Assembly: GCA_949300335.1 (NCBI GenBank)
Contig: CASGDV010000075.1
Coordinates: 1-64,000, forward strand
Source of the DNA: an uncultured Bacteroidales bacterium
GTDB lineage: Bacteria; Bacteroidota; Bacteroidia; Bacteroidales; UBA932
Direction: 5' to 3'
DNA length: 64,000 nt
Shown: positions 61,692 to 64,000 of the stretch, piece after piece
Layout of the letters: each line of letters begins with the position of its first letter
Numbering within the stretch: position 1 is the first letter of the stretch
Notes under the pieces: model-generated
The model's database searches: none
Seen by the model: only the letters and a program-made list of their open reading frames with translations
What the model was told of the DNA's origin: nothing
Translations under genes and position numbers: made by a program

Positions 61692-62783
61692 ATGTTCATT
61701 CTTGATTCACACTGCGATACGCCTTCCCAGATAAGACGTCTGAGAGATCTCAGACTTGACAATTCCAGAGGCCAGGTAGATTTCCCGAAAATGAAGAGAG
61801 GGGGAGTTGATGCCGCGTTTTTCGCGATTTATACGCCGGCTTCATTTTCTTCCGATATGGCTACTGTGCATGCTCTGGACCTGATTGCAGGAGTGTATGA
61901 TACACTTGATCTCAGCCGTGACTCGGCGGCAATCGCATTGACTCCGGGAGATGCACTGCTCAATAAGTATAAAGGTCTGATTTCCGTATTTCTCGGAATG
62001 GAGAACGGTTCTCCCATACAGATGTCACTTTCTCTTCTGAGGCAATTTTACAGACTTGGGATAAGGTATATGACATTATGCCATTCTTCCAGCAACAATA
62101 TATGCGACTCGTGTGCGTCGGAGATACCATATTGGAATGGTCTCAGCCCTTTCGGAAAAGAAGTGGTGGGACAGATGAACGAACTGGGTATGATTATCGA
62201 CGTTTCGCATATTTCGGATGCTTCATTCTTTGATGTCATGAAGTATTCAGAAGCACCGGTAGTCGCAACTCATTCATGCTGCAGGGCGCTTGCACAGCAT
62301 CCGAGGAATCTTACGGATGAAATGCTCAGGGCCATAGCGGATAAAGGGGGAGTGGCGCAGATCAATTTCTATCCGGTTTTCCTGGATAACGGTTTCGCCG
62401 TAACTTTGGAGGAATCCGGAATTTCCGGCAAAGGTGAGGAAATCGAAGCCGAATTCATTGCCGATCCTGCAAATCCGCAGAAAAGGGCTGCGTGGGATGC
62501 CGTATATGATGAACTGAATTCGTTGCCGAGACCTTCATATAAAAGAATTGTCGACCATATAGACCATGCTGTTAATGTTGCCGGTATAGAACATGTCGGA
62601 ATCGGTTCTGATTTTGACGGTATTGCAGTGACTCCAGACGGACTTGACGACATTTCACATATAGGAATCATTTTCGATGAAATGAAATCCCGCGGATATT
62701 CATGGGACGATATAGAAAAGGTAGCCGGAAAGAATTTTTTGCGTACAATGTCGGACGTACAGTCGTTAACAAAAATGTTATAA
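61692..62783 (+). CDS. Membrane dipeptidase (peptidase family M19)
   Basis: The 363-residue zinc enzyme has the H-x-D motif at His7/Asp9 (DSHCDTP), bridging Glu in GMENG (about 109), the HSCCRAL metal His (about 197), and GIGSDFDGI (about 297). Renal-dipeptidase family members cleave dipeptides, including D-amino acid forms. No signal peptide is present. It starts 4 bases after rlmB. Confidence 0.93.
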   Translation: MFILDSHCDTPSQIRRLRDLRLDNSRGQVDFPKMKRGGVDAAFFAIYTPASFSSDMATVHALDLIAGVYDTLDLSRDSAAIALTPGDALLNKYKGLISVFLGMENGSPIQMSLSLLRQFYRLGIRYMTLCHSSSNNICDSCASEIPYWNGLSPFGKEVVGQMNELGMIIDVSHISDASFFDVMKYSEAPVVATHSCCRALAQHPRNLTDEMLRAIADKGGVAQINFYPVFLDNGFAVTLEESGISGKGEEIEAEFIADPANPQKRAAWDAVYDELNSLPRPSYKRIVDHIDHAVNVAGIEHVGIGSDFDGIAVTPDGLDDISHIGIIFDEMKSRGYSWDDIEKVAGKNFLRTMSDVQSLTKML

Positions 62784-62818
62784 ATAATAACTTTTTTGTT
62801 AAATTAGTTTATTGATAA

Positions 62819-64000
62819 TTATTTATCGTTTATTATACATAGCCTCAGCATATTGAGGGCATTCGCCGAGAACCTTTCGGTATTTCTCTTCCTGTCGCTG
62901 CTGAAAACGAATTTTCGGGCATATGTTCCGTGGGGACCCGATACGCCTATCCAGACTGTTCCTGCCGGATTTTCCTCAGTACCGCCTCCCGGACCTGCAA
63001 TTCCGGTAGTTGACACCGAGTAGTCAGATCCCGTGAGCAGTCTGACGCCTTCCGCCATTTTTTCTGCGCATTCCATGCTGACGACCCCATGTCTTTCCAC
63101 AACTTCATCGGGAACTCCCAGTACCTTGGTCTTTATGTCCGTCGCATACGATACTACTGAACCTTTGAAGTATGCCGATGCACCTGGGATGGATGTTATC
63201 AATGCCGCTACGTTTCCGCCGGTACATGACTCCGCCGTACTTACTGTCAGTCCTTTCTCCAAGAGCAATTTTCCGAGGACATTCTGAAGGTTGTCGTCTT
63301 CTTCCGAATATACAAGATCCCCCAGCATCGGTTTCAGTTTTTCAAATTCTTCCGATATCCTGCGTTCTTCTTCCTCCTTTTTACCTCCATAGATTGAAAG
63401 CCTCAGACGTACGCCTGTGGACATGTTCGGAAGGTATGCAAGATGGATGTCGTCCGGAAGTGCATCTTCCCATTGAGAAATCATTTTTGCCAGAGCGGAT
63501 TCCGCCATTCCGAAGGTCATGAGGGTCTTGTGGTATATGTCTGTGAGGGCGCAGTGTTTTCTGATGTCGGCAACAACTTCATCCATTGCACCCATTGCTT
63601 CGAAAGGAACTCCCGGGAGTGAATAAAGGGTACATCTGTGGCCGAATCCGGAATTTTCATCGAAACGGAATATCATTATCGGAGCCGTACCCAACCGGTT
63701 CGGAATAACTTCACATGTATCAGGTACCATGGCCTGGGCCCTGTTTATGTCCAGAACCTCGAGACCTCTCGCATGTAGAATCTCATGGATAATTGAGAGC
63801 TGTTCCTTGTTTTCTGTAAATGAAGTACATCCGGAAAGATCAGCCAAGGCCTTTTTGGTAATGTCATCCTTGGTCGGACCGAGGCCTCCGGTAGTTATCA
63901 CTATGTCATTTTTCCGGAGTTCTTCCCCGATATTTTCTATTATTTCATCGTGAAGGTCTCCGATTGAAAGTATTCTTGTACACCTGATGCCGTTGTCACC
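62819..64000 (-). CDS. cinA: CinA family protein, nicotinamide mononucleotide deamidase-like (5' end beyond window)
   Basis: The frame runs from a stop at 62819 through an internal GTG at 63901 to the window edge, so 393 residues are visible and about 20-40 N-terminal residues are missing. It has the molybdopterin-binding-like domain (LSIGDLHDEIIENI, TTGGLGPTKDDITK) and the C-terminal CinA domain with STAESCTGGNVAALITSIPGAS (in pieces) and TTGIAGPGGGTEENPAGTVWIG. CinA-type proteins deamidate NMN in the pyridine nucleotide cycle and can cleave ADP-ribose. It converges with the dipeptidase gene. Confidence 0.95.
   Translation of the reverse strand, partial: GDNGIRCTRILSIGDLHDEIIENIGEELRKNDIVITTGGLGPTKDDITKKALADLSGCTSFTENKEQLSIIHEILHARGLEVLDINRAQAMVPDTCEVIPNRLGTAPIMIFRFDENSGFGHRCTLYSLPGVPFEAMGAMDEVVADIRKHCALTDIYHKTLMTFGMAESALAKMISQWEDALPDDIHLAYLPNMSTGVRLRLSIYGGKKEEEERRISEEFEKLKPMLGDLVYSEEDDNLQNVLGKLLLEKGLTVSTAESCTGGNVAALITSIPGASAYFKGSVVSYATDIKTKVLGVPDEVVERHGVVSMECAEKMAEGVRLLTGSDYSVSTTGIAGPGGGTEENPAGTVWIGVSGPHGTYARKFVFSSDRKRNTERFSANALNMLRLCIINDK

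Noticed and set aside
1..64000. CRISPR array, phage or transposon
   Set aside because: No regular repeat-spacer pattern, transposase, integrase or phage structural gene was seen on either strand.

Overview
The window looks like chromosome of an anaerobic member of the Bacteroidota, probably order Bacteroidales. The evidence is the gene families present (GSCFA, GLPGLI, DUF3276, DUF3467, DUF5606, DUF6340, a long NusB, DsbD-like protein, GlpABC, a four-subunit 2-oxoacid:ferredoxin oxidoreductase) and the recurring Bacteroidota-type promoter TTTG-N19..21-TAnnTTTG. Family and species cannot be settled by reading alone. No tRNA, rRNA, insertion sequence, CRISPR array or integrase was seen.

Region by region. 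0-3.2 kb: tail of an unknown gene, then a minus-strand ABC exporter cassette (ATPase, two membrane proteins, YtrA-type GntR regulator) with a well-formed promoter and an inverted repeat at its start. 3.2-8.9 kb: GSCFA protein, a lipoprotein thioredoxin, a cysteine-rich MarR regulator, a predicted outer-membrane barrel, a nitrilase-family amidase and a 5'-nucleotidase-like lipoprotein. 8.9-14.1 kb (minus): the scar of a GH2 beta-galactosidase, DsbD, RNase Y, a structured RNA that may be 6S RNA, ZapA and a coiled-coil partner. 14.1-16.8 kb (minus): ferredoxin-linked 2-oxoacid oxidoreductase. 17-22.4 kb: amino-nucleoside deaminase plus purine nucleoside phosphorylase, facing NAD synthetase and a sugar-kinase-like phosphotransferase. 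22.6-25.9 kb: GH3 glucosidase and a GIN-domain protein.

25.95-35.6 kb is compositionally different: the lines sampled are 53-58% G+C against about 40% for backbone lines. It carries a GNAT acetyltransferase, DUF4377-like and DUF6624-like proteins, a histidine kinase/response regulator pair, a TonB-type outer-membrane protein with a GLPGLI partner, and a second GntR/ABC cassette whose ATPase is interrupted by two opposite single-base shifts.

35.7-46.2 kb is housekeeping (DUF3276, nusB-yajC-ybbR-coaE-DUF5606-rimO, a DUF6340 lipoprotein) followed by glpABC. At 46.2-46.5 kb lies the RNase P RNA, overlapping the glpC stop codon. 46.5-54 kb pairs an old-yellow-enzyme family reductase with a clear steroid 5-alpha-reductase homologue, followed by pyrG, glutaminyl cyclase, two short-chain dehydrogenases and a PatB-type lyase. 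54-64 kb holds maf, kdsC, DUF3467, valS, a thioesterase, a 56-residue tatA, an ABC-F ATPase, rlmB, an M19 dipeptidase and the 3' part of cinA.

The most interesting items are the steroid-reductase-like pair, a promoter module whose spacer is conserved between unrelated genes, the two-component/GLPGLI/TonB unit with a candidate tandem binding site, the two related GntR/ABC cassettes with candidate operators, and the cysteine-rich MarR protein beside an exported thioredoxin.
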